Shown piece by piece: positions 18,815-30,439 of a DNA stretch of 64,000 nt. The translations under genes were made by a program, and so were the position numbers. Within the stretch, counting starts at the first letter, position 1; each line of letters opens with the position of its first letter. Source of the DNA: Diabrotica undecimpunctata (taxonomy: Eukaryota; Arthropoda; Insecta; Coleoptera; Chrysomelidae); the NCBI RefSeq assembly GCF_040954645.1, contig NC_092805.1, positions 77,202,757-77,266,756 on the forward strand. Reading direction: 5' to 3'. The notes below the pieces were generated by a model. It saw only the letters and a program-made list of their open reading frames with translations. It searched no databases and had not been told where the DNA came from.

Positions 18815-21800
18815 ATGGGCCAGGATGTCGAAAAAAATAAGGTTACTATTATTCAATGCAACCTCCAACACAAAAAGGTGGCAACGGCAACACTATGTCG
18901 CCGCCTGGATGTAACGGAGGATGCAATAGCACTAATCCAAGAACCTTGGATAAATAAGACCAAAATAACTGGTCTTAGCAGCCTAAACGGTCAAATTTTC
19001 AGCTTACCAAGCAATCAACAACCGAGAACAGCAATATATGTTCCCAGAAAAATCAAAGCCTCCCCCATGGCGCAGTTTTTAACCTCAGACGTAACTGCGG
19101 TTAAAGTAAAGTGCCCATGGGGAAAGGGCAAAAATAGAGAGTTGATACTAGCATCAGTCTACCTACCCTCAGATGCAGCCACCCTACCACCAACAAGGGA
19201 AATGGAAGATCTGGTAGACCATTGTCTCAGTCAGAAGGTAGAACTTATTATCGGCTGCGATTCGAAGTCTCACCATTTAGGCTGGGACAGCAGAGATAAC
19301 AACGCTCGAGGTAAGTCTCTTTATAACTATATTACTATAAAAGATTTGTATATCTTAAATAAGGGCACCGAACCTACCTTTATTAATGTTCGTAGCCAAC
19401 GTAATGTAACAGTCATCGATATCACGCTGGCAACAGCTGAAATATCGAATAAAATTCAGAACTGGCAGGTATCGGAGGATATTTCTATGTCCGACCACCG
19501 CTGGCTAACCTATAATATTAGTCTGGAAAAAAGCCTTATCAAATCGCGCGACCCTAAGAGGACGGATGTAGAACTCTACAACCGACTCTTAGAAGATGCT
19601 CTGCGGAATGAAAGGGCTTCAACTCCAGGAACTAATACAGAATTGGAAAGGTATGCGGTATCTATCCAAAACAAAATAAGCTATGCTTATAAAAAATCCT
19701 GTTCAATAAGGATGGTCCAGGAAAGTCGCAAAACCAACTCTTGGTGGTGCACTGAATTGGAACACCTTAGGAAGACAGCAAGAACAGCTTTTAATAGAGC
19801 AAAACGCACCAAACTCAAAAAGGATTGGGATTCTTACCAATCAAATCTCAGAGAGTTTAAAAAAGTCTGCAGACAAAGACAAAGAGCTGCTTGGAGAACC
19901 TTCTGTGAGGAAATCGAAGATTTCCCGCAGGCTTCCAGGTTACAAAAAGCGCTCTCAAAGGACCCACATCGGTATGTCGGCATACTAACGAAGGAAGATG
20001 GGAATAAAACTTCCAACCTTCGCGAAAGTGCTGAGGTCCTGATGAAAACACACTTTCCCGGTTCTAGTGTCTCAACAGCACCAAACCGGATGGAAGAAGC
20101 AATCATACCGTCAACAAACGACTGGCATCTCGCCAGAACAATGATTAATGAGGAAAAGGTAAAATGGGCCTTTCAAATCACCAGGGCCTGACGGCATATA
20201 TCCAGCCCTACTACGGTGGGGACTGGATATCCTTCTGCTGCACCTCGTGGAAATATTCAGAGCCTCTTTGGTTCTGAGATATATTCCTAGGAAGTGGAGA
20301 GAGGTACGTGTGGTCTTCATACCAAAACCAGGTAGAATGGACTACACCCTACCAAAGGCTTTCCGACCAATTAGCCTAACATCCTTTCTGTTGAAAACGA
20401 TGGAAAGGCTATGCGAGAGGTACATAAGGGATGAAGTTCTGGTCCATAACCCACTTCACCCAAATCAACATGCATATACTTCGGGAAGATCTACCGATTC
20501 TGCACTGCATCATGTAGTGGGAAGAATTGAAAGATCGCTGGATAATAAAGAATCCACCCTAGGTATATTCATAGACATTGAGTGAGCGTTTGATAAAACC
20601 ACATTCCCAAATATCACCCAACAGCTCAACGTCAGGAATGTTCCCCTGGCCATAAGCGAATGGATATTCAGTATGCTCTCTAATAGAGCAATAAGCATAA
20701 ATGTAGAAGACGTTTCTGTTAGAGGCATGGTTACGAGGGGCTGTCCACACAGTTTCTACACAATAGCCTATGCAGACGATATTGCTGTCCTGCAAAGCGG
20801 TAAGTTTGAGAGCACACTATGTGAGAGATCACAAGTTGCTCTCCGACTAATAGAAACATGGGGCAAGGAACACTCACTATCTATAAATCCAAAGAAAACT
20901 GAGATGGTCCTCTTTACCAGGAAAAGAAGAATCACGGGCTTAATACCCCCAAGGATTCTAAACTACAGTCTAAATTTTTCTGACGAGGTGAAGTACCTTG
21001 GTATTACCCTTGACAAGAAGTTAACATGGAACTCACACTTAGATGGTAGAGCTAAAAGAGCATATATTGCCTATGAGCATGTCGACGAACGGTCGGACGC
21101 ACCTGGGGCCTCACGCCCAGGGTGATCGCCTGGGTCTACACCGCTGTCATTAGGCCAATGCTAACTTACGGAGCTATTGCTTGGGTACCAAAAGTGCTAC
21201 AGGCAACAGCGATTAACAAACTAAACCATATTCAGCGGATGGCTTGCATAAATATAACAGGTGCCATGAAAACAACACCAACTGCTGCAATGGAGTTGAT
21301 CATTGGCATCACGCCTCTAGATATATATGTCAAAGAGATGGCGCTAGTGACAATGATGCGACTGCGCTCAGCTGGTGCACACCTTGATGTAGGAATGGGA
21401 CAATTGAGAACTCGTTTCTGGCGAGAAGAGTTGGATGCGTTACCACTTCTACAGGCAGGCTGCGACTCAATTGAACCTAAGTTTGTCTTCAACAAACCCT
21501 ACAAAATTGAAACAGGACAGTATATGGAGACAAACGTGGCAAATGCCTATTGCATATACACCGATGGCTCCAAAATGAAAGAAGGCTCAGGATGCGGGAT
21601 ATACTCCAGATCACTGAACCTAAGAATAAAGTGGGGTATGGGCAAAAATGTCAGCGTAGTTCAGACAGAACTGACTGGTATCTCCATAGCCGCAAAAGAG
21701 ATAACCCAAAAAGGTATAGCAGGTAAAACTATAATCATCTGCACAGATAGCAGACAAGCGCTACTAACCTTGAATAGACCACGTGTCACATCAGGTTTAG

Positions 21801-22384
21801 TAATGGAGTGTCACAAGTCACTAACCCAAGCTTCGGATGGTAATACCATCATCCTGAGGTGGGTTAAAGGACACAATAGGAATAAAGGCAACCGCATTGC
21901 TGACCAATTAGCTAGGAAGGCGGCAGGCCTAAGACACTTAGGACCTGGGGATCTTTTTGGTTGGTCAACTACAACAATCGCGGAAATTGTCAAATGTCAC
22001 TCCCATGCGCAAACCGTAAAAAGATGGGAAGAAGGGAAAGGATATAAACTTGCCAGGGTAACACTAAGTAACCTTGAAGAGTCAACATCTAAGAAGTACT
22101 TGGGAATGACCAGGAAAAACCTACGTTTGGCAGTTGGTTTTTTAACTGGTCATTGTCAACTAAGCAAACACCTCCATACACTGGGGCTAGCAGACACACC
22201 TCTATGTAGGAAGTGTGAACGAGAAGACGAAACTGTTGAGCATGTCCTATGTGAATGCCCAGAGTTATCGTTAATACGAGAGTACGCGTTCGGCGAGTCC
22301 TGGCCAACACCTGCCCACATAAGAGAGATGTCTCCTGGTGACTTGTCCACCTTCCTAGAATTGGCAGGATGGACAATGAGCTAA
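18815..22384 (+). pseudogene. LINE ORF2: endonuclease, RT, RNase H
   Basis: Endonuclease at 18815 to ~19530 (NLQHKK, LIQEPW, SVYLPSD, IIGCDSKSHHLGWDS, MSDHRW). RT from ~20180 (SPGPDG, REVRVVFIPKPGR, FRPISLTSFLLKTMERL, YADDIAVL, KYLGITLDKKLTW). RNase H at ~21560-21930 (YTDGSKM, ELTGISIA, ICTDSRQALL, KGNRIADQLARKA), then a Cys-rich end (CRKCEREDETVEHVLCECPEL). Damage: frameshift near 20178, TGA at 20583 in the RT A-motif (IDIE*AFD), about 25 residues lost before YADD (RGCP-HS-FYTIAYADD), and a frameshift near 21100. The RNase H/C-terminal 420 codons are open. Confidence 0.9.
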
Positions 22385-22485
22385 GGGTGACAGCTCCCTG
22401 GAAGGATGCACAATGGGTCAATTGTGGCCTAAGTGCTGTGAAACTTAACTCGCCCTCCCTACTCTACCGATACAGACAGATGGGG

Positions 22486-22653
22486 CTGTATTGAATGTCA
22501 AAGATGGAGTTCTCGAGATCGGTGGTGAAGAGTTGCCGTTTCATGAAGACAAAGAAGATGTTCATGCAGAGCTGGAGAGCTCTGTAGATTTCGCCATCCT
22601 GGGCCTACATCTGGAGTTACTGATCGGGACGCTCAGATCTAAGAGGGGAGCAG
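22486..22653 (+). pseudogene. Gypsy frame continuation and polypurine tract
   Basis: Resumes the protease frame after the LINE and runs to a stop at about 22657. It ends in AAGAGGGGAGCAG, a purine run directly before the LTR, which is the expected plus-strand primer. The short distance from protease to polypurine tract shows that RT, RNase H and integrase were lost by an internal deletion before the LINE inserted. Confidence 0.75.
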
Positions 22654-22855
22654 TGTAATGAAATAGCCCATCTCCGATACGTCATAATTCTTAGAATTAG
22701 AGATGGGACTACGCCAGAATGTTCTCGAACATAGTAACTTTAGTATATATATGTAACGATGTTATGAGTTTAGTTTAGTTGATAAGAGACTACCGAACTG
22801 TAAACTTATATATTTATATAAATTCGAACCGCTCGTTTTATTTAATCTCGCTACA
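22654..22855 (+). repeat. Gypsy 3' LTR, 202 bp
   Basis: Begins TGTAATGAAATAGCC and ends CTCGCTACA (TG...CA type), directly after the polypurine tract. The end TTATATAAATTCGAACCGCT, CGTTTTATTTAA is shared in diverged form with 40380-40442, so both are LTRs of one gypsy family. No 5' partner LTR in this part of the window. Confidence 0.75.
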
Positions 22856-24560
22856 GTATTCAGCAATTGTTTGAAATACTAAAATGGAAAATTTATACAT
22901 TTAATTTATGCAGATTATACTGTTGGGTGTGTACAAAAACGTAATTTTGTTTTCGAAAGTGTTTGAAAAAGAGATACTGAGCAGTGGCGAATACATGTAC
23001 ACTGAATGGTAGCAGTGCAGAAGTTAATATTTGTAAGTACTACCAATATGCTTTGAGAGAAGCTTAGGCTAGGAGAAGTGAGTATCCATGAGGATATAGG
23101 AATTTTGGTTGGGACGTGAGATTGAGATTCGTTTTTGGGAGCAAATCCAAAGAAGGTAGTTTAGCTAGCGAATTGACAAAAGAATATCTAGGTAAATTTT
23201 AGCATTGAATGAAATTAAAAGGTAAGCGGTTTATTAAAATTTATGAACATAGTCCAGAGATATAAAGTTTTGAAACGAAACAGTAATTAATTAAATTTAT
23301 AAATTCGTTTTTGTTGTAAGTTTTTGTAAAATATATAGGTTATTTAGTAAAGCGAATCAATATTGGCTGCGCAACTTTCAATTGCCAAGATAGGGACGGA
23401 GCGATTTATATTTGGTTTGTTTTATATTGTGTTATAACAGTTGTCAAGGTGTTTTATTAATATATTTGATACATTGATAAAACAGTTTTGTCAACAGTTA
23501 CACAGTTGATATCGGTTTATATTTATTTTTATTTAAAAAATTTTCTTTATAAAAGGTATATTATTAAAAAACCCCATCAGGATACAACACAGAATGTTTT
23601 CATTATTACTATTCCATCATCAGTGTGTAGCGTTTACGCTACTGATAATATTAATTCAGTTTAAAAATTATATTAATAAAACCTCAAATAAATTTCTTGT
23701 GACACGCCCGCGATCGATTTTAAAACGAAATTTTTCTGCACAAGCGCGAGGATCGCTTTGGAAAAGAGAAATCGGAAATCGGAGTTTTACGATCGAGGGA
23801 TCAGTTTTGGTCAGAACTCGTATTAGCAGACACGCCGGTGAGTTTTTTCACGTTTAAAGTGACGGAGTTGGAGGAAAGAACACAATCTAGGGCGAGAATA
23901 AAACAATACATAACCCAGAGATAATAATAATCAAGTAATTTTTTTTTTAAAAAAGAAATCAATATTCAATATAACAAGAGTTCCACATAAAAAAAAAAAG
24001 ATCTTTTTCGGCGTGCTGCTGCTCCACGTAAGTAAACCATTTAACACGTATCATCTCTTTATCATACAATTAAATTTATCATTGCAGTTAAGTATTTCTT
24101 TAGAGATTAATTTTTGGGTTCCGAAATAATTTAAATTTAAAATTTCCTTGATTGACTTGCAAAGAATATAAGGTCATTTTTTTTCTATAGTCAAACTTAA
24201 ATTCCGATTTATTCCATGTCTTATCATCAGGTTTTTGTTTTCTTTTTTCTTTAACTTTTTTTGGTTGAATATAAAAACGTTCCACAGATATTGAACAGCC
24301 TTCAGTATTCTGCGCCTGTTCATTTCATGGCGCACGCGTGTCATGTCTACATTGAAAGTAGCTTCAGAAATTTTGACATATCTAATACCTAACCTGATGT
24401 TTGATGTTTTTGTTTTGGTGCAGTCAATCTATGCTGCTACATTTATTAAAGTATATAATAACTAAATCTAATACTTAACTTTTAGATTCCGTCACTTGAG
24501 AATAGTTACTTGAGAATATTTCCTTGAGAATATTCACTTGGGAATATTCCTCTGTTTAGT
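22856..24560. other. No recognisable gene
   Basis: AT-rich. An 87-codon ORF at 23594-23857 has a hydrophobic start but no recognisable domain and a GC-richer second half (23700-23870). At 24480-24550 the word TTGAGAATA(T/G)TCAC repeats about four times just before a (TA)n run. Confidence 0.4.
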
Positions 24561-24566
24561 TAGTCA

Positions 24567-24568
<2 letters not shown>

Positions 24569-24614
<46 letters not shown>

Positions 24615-24621
24615 TTAGTCA

Positions 24622-24709
<88 letters not shown>

Positions 24710-24918
24710 CCAATAGACCTGTGCCTGATTTGACCACCCTCTTACCCCTATTGGATTTGTCATCACAGCAACAAATTAGTGTAGACGTGCCAAGAGGAAT
24801 TTCCTATGGACTTTAGTGCTGTGAAAGATAAGTTGTTTAACTGTTATTTATTGTTTGTTACTTTCTATTTACGACTGTACACTTCTCATATGCATATGAT
24901 CAAGTAGATACATATTTT

Positions 24919-25000
<82 letters not shown>
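24569..25000. repeat. (TA)n microsatellites with a duplicated lead-in
   Basis: (TA)n at 24569-24611, 24624-24702 and 24922-24999. The first two are each preceded by TTAGTTAGTCACTAATATA, so the lead-in and array were duplicated together. 24703-24920 between them is unique sequence with no gene. Confidence 0.9.
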
Positions 25001-25002
<2 letters not shown>

Positions 25003-26270
25003 TATAGAGTTTCAATCAATATAAATAGTGGGCTTTTGTTTTTTTTTAAATCAGGTCTGGGTAAATAGAAACTATATAATTATGATATATTAGGGGAGGG
25101 AAATACATTTAAAGTGGTTTTTTTTAAGAGGATATAAGGAGTACTGACCAAACTCACTTTTGATATAATACAATTTTGTTATTTAGTTTTTACACTATAT
25201 GTCTATTGTTAATATATCTATATCTATATACATATTGCTATCAATATATTTATCATTGGTATTTTGCGTTTTATTTCAGTTTCTACTAACCAGTATATAA
25301 TATAGCAAGATAAGATTAGTCTTTAGTATTTTGTATGTCAGGTGATTATCTCCAGTATTATTATTTCCAGTCATTCGTTACTTCAAAATCTCAACTATTG
25401 TTGAGTTGGCGCCCTTCTTCTTTTCTACTTGTCGTCCTCTTTACATAGATCTATTCCCAGTGACCTTCTTTAGTTGTATCACGTTTGATATTAACAGGTC
25501 TCATTTCGTTTCTTGTCCTATCAGTTCCTATCATCTATAAAGCCACGATTCAGTGCATTGAAGCTAGCCCGAATCCTCACTTGAGATTTAGTGTCTCTTT
25601 GGCTATTTAAATTTGTTCCTGCGAGCTTAGCCATATTTTTAGTATTTTGCATCACCTCTCTTCCAGTGCTTCTGAAATTTGTAAGCTATACGCTTCCTAA
25701 AATCCAATATTCCCGAAGTATAGCGGTTTCAAGTGCTGTCTAAATTTACATGTTTGACACTAAATATGTGGGTAAAAATCCTTTAAATGTAGTTAGATTA
25801 ACTTTAATTTACATCTTTGATATTTAAAAACTAATGTTTAAGTTATAAAAGGAATTAATCACATAGCAACGTAGGACTCCACTGGGGTTGCTAGTCCTTA
25901 GACGAAGTGTCTGTGGGGAACTGTTGATAGCAACTTGTTTTACCTTTTATAAAGGATACCTTTATAAAAAATACCTAATACCTTTTATAAAGGAAATTTT
26001 TTAAATAAAAATTTTTGTCATACATGGTATACAGACAACTACAGGAATTTAATTACTATTTAAATGGGAATAAGCCACAATTAAAGGTTAAAATACGTTT
26101 ATTGACGTTTCAATTTCCACTTCGGAAATCGTTCTCAAAACTAACAGGAATTTAGTTTCCTTGTGGACATTTAGTTTATTTCCTTTTGCTACTGTTATAT
26201 CTTTTCGCACTATTAAAAAGCAAAGCTTTTTTAGAACTCAAACAGGAACGCTGAAGTTAACATAGGAACA
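25001..26270. other. No recognisable gene
   Basis: AT-rich, no supported coding or RNA gene. Near 25865-25990 there is a GGTTGCTAGTCC segment and short duplicated ACCTTTTATAAAGGA words. Confidence 0.4.
26061..26142 (+). repeat. Short dispersed repeat fragment
   Basis: GGGAATAAGCCACAATTAAA, then GGTTAAAATACGTTTATTGA and ATTTCCACTTCGGAAATCG. The first half reappears in diverged form at 44235-44275. It looks like a piece of an abundant insect interspersed repeat; the family is not identified. Confidence 0.5.
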
Positions 26271-26279
26271 TAGAATCAG

Positions 26280-27090
26280 AGATTGGGTTGAAGAAAATAA
26301 TGATCTCTTCGAGTGTCAGTAAGGGTTTAAGAGATCAAGGGGTTGCATTGATAATTCACCTTCACTTCTGCTATACAAGTACAAATACGACTGAAAAAAC
26401 TCTCATTTGCTCAGATCATTATCCATAGTTCTAAAATAAAAGCTAATTTGAAAAGATATATGATAATGCTAAAATGTACATCAAAATTACAAACGGCTGC
26501 ACAAGACCATTTTATATTACAACACCAGTCATACAGAGAAAACTTTTGAGTCCACTATTATTTAGTTTATTTATTGTGGCTATAGAGCAATTTTTTATCA
26601 GCCAAGAGTCAAAAAGTATCTCTATTGATAGTAAAAATCAAATATTAATGCTACTGTTTGCTGATGATTTGGTCATTATTTCTGACTCGAAAGTTGAACG
26701 GTAAATGTAGGCAAAACCAAACTTCTTCCATTTACTCAAAACGGTTAAATCGGCAGTAGGGGTGTTAGATTTCTATATAAGAATGAAATAATTGAGGTTG
26801 TCAACAACTTTGTATACCTAGAAATTACTTTAACCTTAACATCACTTTTTAAAGCAATGGCCAATACAACAGCGGAACGAGCAAAACATGCAATTGGCAA
26901 TGGCTAAAACCAAAATGAATTCTTGGACACATGTGCAACTTTTCGATTCGTTAGTTCAAAGGCTTGTTATAAACTGTGTTCCCGTTTGGGAAATTAGACC
27001 AGCAAATGCTGACTTGTTAGAAAGAATACAAATCCTTCCTTATACATAAAATCAGAACTATTGTATACGGTTGAACTTGAATGGTATTGA
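26280..27090 (+). pseudogene. Decayed LINE reverse transcriptase
   Basis: Pieces of an RT can be read across frames: WVEENNDLFECQ at ~26285, then an open frame 26474-26704 with ITTPVIQRKLLSPLLFSLFI and the catalytic LLFADDLVIISDSK, then FVYLEITL and FDSLVQRLVINCVPVWE further on. Many stops and a large deletion between the fingers and the YADD-type box (FADD here). Clade not determined. The 3' side runs into the (TA)n/(TG)n tract. Confidence 0.75.
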
Positions 27091-27123
27091 AGTGGATAAT
27101 ATATATTATATATTTTATCCACT

Positions 27124-27591
<468 letters not shown>

Positions 27592-27599
27592 ATAATTGA

Positions 27600-28160
27600 T
27601 ATACATTGAGACTTTTATTGCAGATCCCCCAGTATTTAAAACTTTACTTTGTAACTAATCTGCAAAGATTAAAACTTTTTTATAGTTTTAATAAATTTGT
27701 TTTAATAGCCATATTACGAATTTATTTATTTACACTTTTGTCGATAAGTTATCACTGGATCAGTTATTTTCGCAAGGCGAAAGTCACTTCTCATCCAGTA
27801 AATAGCACAGAGTAGCAATGAGAACATAGCCGCTCTCCTGTTTCTTTCATACAATAAGCCTTTTTTACTTAGAATGGCAATTATTTTTGTTTATGCATGA
27901 AGCGTAAAATTGGCGTTTACAATTATTATTTTACATTCTCAAGTAAATTTATTATTAATTTGCGGGGTCCAGCTTATTCAGCCTGTTTTCCGGACAAAAC
28001 TCACTAGGTCAAAAACCATAATTTTAACGAAGATTATTGGCAGCAAAAAATATACATGTCGATTATCTAAATGCGATAACTATAAATTTTCTTCCAGAAA
28101 AGTTGTTTTCGTTTAAAACAATTGACACAGATATAATGTAGGATAATGTAATCAACTATC
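27600..28160. other. No recognisable gene
   Basis: AT-rich spacer between the microsatellite and the Helitron helicase remnant. Upstream helicase motifs were looked for and not found. Confidence 0.4.
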
Positions 28161-28164
28161 CTAC

Positions 28165-28475
28165 AAATATTTGAATTCATTGAAATTGCCTGGACTTTCA
28201 CCTAACAATTTACAATTAAAAGTAGGATCAGTTGTCATTATGCTGCGTAGCATTAATCAACCTCGACTATGCAATGGAACGAAACTGACCGTGAAAAGGC
28301 TAATAAATAATATCATTGAGTTAAGTTCATCAGGGAAAAATACAAAGAAGTGGATGTTTTGATCCCGCGTGTTCCGATAATTCCAACGAACGTACTATTT
28401 GATTTTAAACGCTTACAATTTTCCGTGCGTTTGGCCTTTGCAATGACAATAAAAAAATCACGAAGGCGTACAGCG
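28165..28475 (+). pseudogene. Helitron PIF1-like helicase C-terminal fragment
   Basis: The frame at 28171-28362 reads LPGLSPNNLQLKVGSVVIML, then NQPRLCNGTKLTVKRL, a signature of the PIF1-type helicase of Helitrons. After a frameshift at ~28360 it continues as VLIPRVPIIPTNVLFDFKRL and FSVRLAFAMTIKKS, where motif VI would begin, and then degenerates. Only about 100 residues remain. No Rep/HUH domain or Helitron end (CTRR hairpin) recognised nearby. Confidence 0.85.
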
Positions 28476-28479
28476 TACA

Positions 28480-30430
28480 AAAAAAATTAAAATATTGGTT
28501 ATCAAAAAGCATTAAACTAAGTCAACTTTTTCCATACATATGTTTAAGTATTTTTTTCGGTTTCTTTCTGTTAATTTTTTAGACATATTATTTAATTCTA
28601 AGACGGTACGAAGTTCGCCCGGTCAACTAATACCAAATACGAGTATCTTTATCTGAACACTCGATTCTCATAAAACTGGATGTATCCACCAAGATAACAC
28701 TAATTTATTATCAAACATAATCATGGCGATCACGACAAGTGGATTCATGCACTTTTAACGCTTCCTTAATGTGCACCTAACATCTACGGTAATTTTTTAA
28801 CATATTATGCTATCATAGTTGAATATCGTGATCAGAATTTATTTTGTCGATTTTTTTAATTAAATGAATATGCCGTAATGCTCCACTTGTTGAGAATTAA
28901 GAATCAAGTTAAACTACACGAAGAGAAGACAATTCTTGCTTATGTATTTCCTTTATTATAGCGGTTACATTAAAACGTCTTAAAATTCGTTTCGCTTCTT
29001 CTTTAGCTTCTGTAAGTTAATTTCCTTTAAAAAGATTTTTCTAAAAAATGGATTTTATGATATACAGTTTGTAGATATAATCTGCTTATGTTTCCCAAAT
29101 TACATCTTTTGGACATTCTAACACAAACTTGCTGCTTAATTAATATGGCTTTTTAGGTCTTCTCATGATTATGTTCACTTAATAGACTAGTTCCTGGATA
29201 GTTTAACTGTGATATCTAATATACAATTTTTTTGCTGCCTATTGGTTTACATCTTATTGGCTATTGTAATACAATTTGTCTTGTCGATTGGTATGTTCGT
29301 GTTGAATTCGCTATTTACCTGATTAAATGTATAGAGTTATATACATATACCAATTAAAATAATTTTTTGTCGTACTTATTAAAGATAAAAGGTAATAGAA
29401 AATTTTATTAAAACTGCAACGGAACAACGGTACAGGGTGAGTTATAGGCCACTCTACATACTCCCAATTCGTATGGAAGTCCCTATGAGAAGTAACAAAT
29501 GACCGTTAAAATTGTCTGCTTCCAATGTTAAATAATATACAGTGCGAGTTAAGTAAAAGTTACATTTTTTAAATCTACGGTTCACTTTGCCAAATTTTTA
29601 ATTTATAATAAAAATTCTTTTATGAAAAATTAAGTAATCGTGTGAGCCAAAAAATACTTATGCTATTTTAATTGCCTACTTGCCTAACCTGTAAAATTCC
29701 TATTATGCGTTTTCAAAAACACTATACAGAGTTAAAATTTTTTCTATGAGCAAAACGAATTGAATTTTTAAAACCGGACCTGATTTTTTTCCGAGCCACC
29801 CAATCAACTAGTTTGAATAAACTAGTTGATTGGGTGGTGGTAGTGTAAAGTTAGACAAAAACATAAGACACATCGAACTTACCGTTAACCCTCCAGCATT
29901 ACCATATGAAAGTAAAACACAAACTCTGTAATTTTTTTGTGATAACATTTAAACTGTATACCTTTTCTACTCATAAAAAGAATTTCTTTGTAAATGAAAA
30001 AAAGATAAACTGGTTTTCATTGTTCTTGGCGTGTGCCTGAAATAAGCTACTACGGAATTTTTAATATTCGTCTCTCTCTGATACACAGATGCGTAATTCA
30101 ATTGTGCGAGTCACGTTCGTCATGGTAAAGTGCGATGAGAAGGGAATGAAGAGACCACTCACGTCTCCCAGTATTGTAGCAATAACACCGATGCGTTTGG
30201 CCGATACTGTGTCGGTGATAAGTTCGGTCTCTTTACGAATACAGATAGCTGGCAGTGACGTCTTTTTTTTAACATGTTACCCTGATCTGTGCAGTTTGAA
30301 GTAGCTGATGAAATAGTTTTTATAAGTAAACAGTTTTTAATTAATTAATAGTTTGAGCTCTTACTGTGTGGAATTCCATTACATAAAATAATACTCTCGA
30401 CACCTTAAAAATTCCAGTTTATTATAAATT
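28480..30430. other. Almost 2 kb without recognisable genes
   Basis: AT-rich. ORFs (for example 30089-30304) are short with no domain signal. The only clear structure is the hairpin at 29796-29837. Confidence 0.45.
29796..29837. repeat. Perfect 19-bp stem hairpin
   Basis: CCACCCAATCAACTAGTTT, loop GAAT, then the exact reverse complement ending at 29837. No mismatch. Confidence 0.9.
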
Positions 30431-30439
30431 AACTCTTTT

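Larger units (their letters stand above)
17177..22485 (+). mobile_element. LOA/I-like non-LTR retrotransposon, 5.3 kb
   Basis: Flanked by the 9-bp direct repeat CTGTATTGA (17168-17176 and 22486-22494), inside a gypsy protease frame. Contains a ~330-bp 5' UTR, ORF1 (17503-18789), ORF2 (18815-22384) with endonuclease, RT and RNase H, and a ~100-bp 3' UTR without a poly(A) tail. The endonuclease start (IIQCNLQHKKVATATLCRR) is typical of the R1/LOA group; the RNase H favours LOA or I-like placement. Nearly full length but with ORF2 broken. Confidence 0.9.

Noticed and set aside
17683..18871. Several minus-strand ORFs opposite the LINE ORF1
   Set aside because: Shadow frames of a GC-richer coding region on the plus strand.
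22654..22855. LTR as the 5' LTR of a downstream element
   Set aside because: A polypurine tract lies directly before it and no gag or primer site follows, so it is a 3' LTR.
23594..23857. 87-codon ORF with hydrophobic start
   Set aside because: No recognisable domain, poor context, and GC-rich patch explains the open frame.
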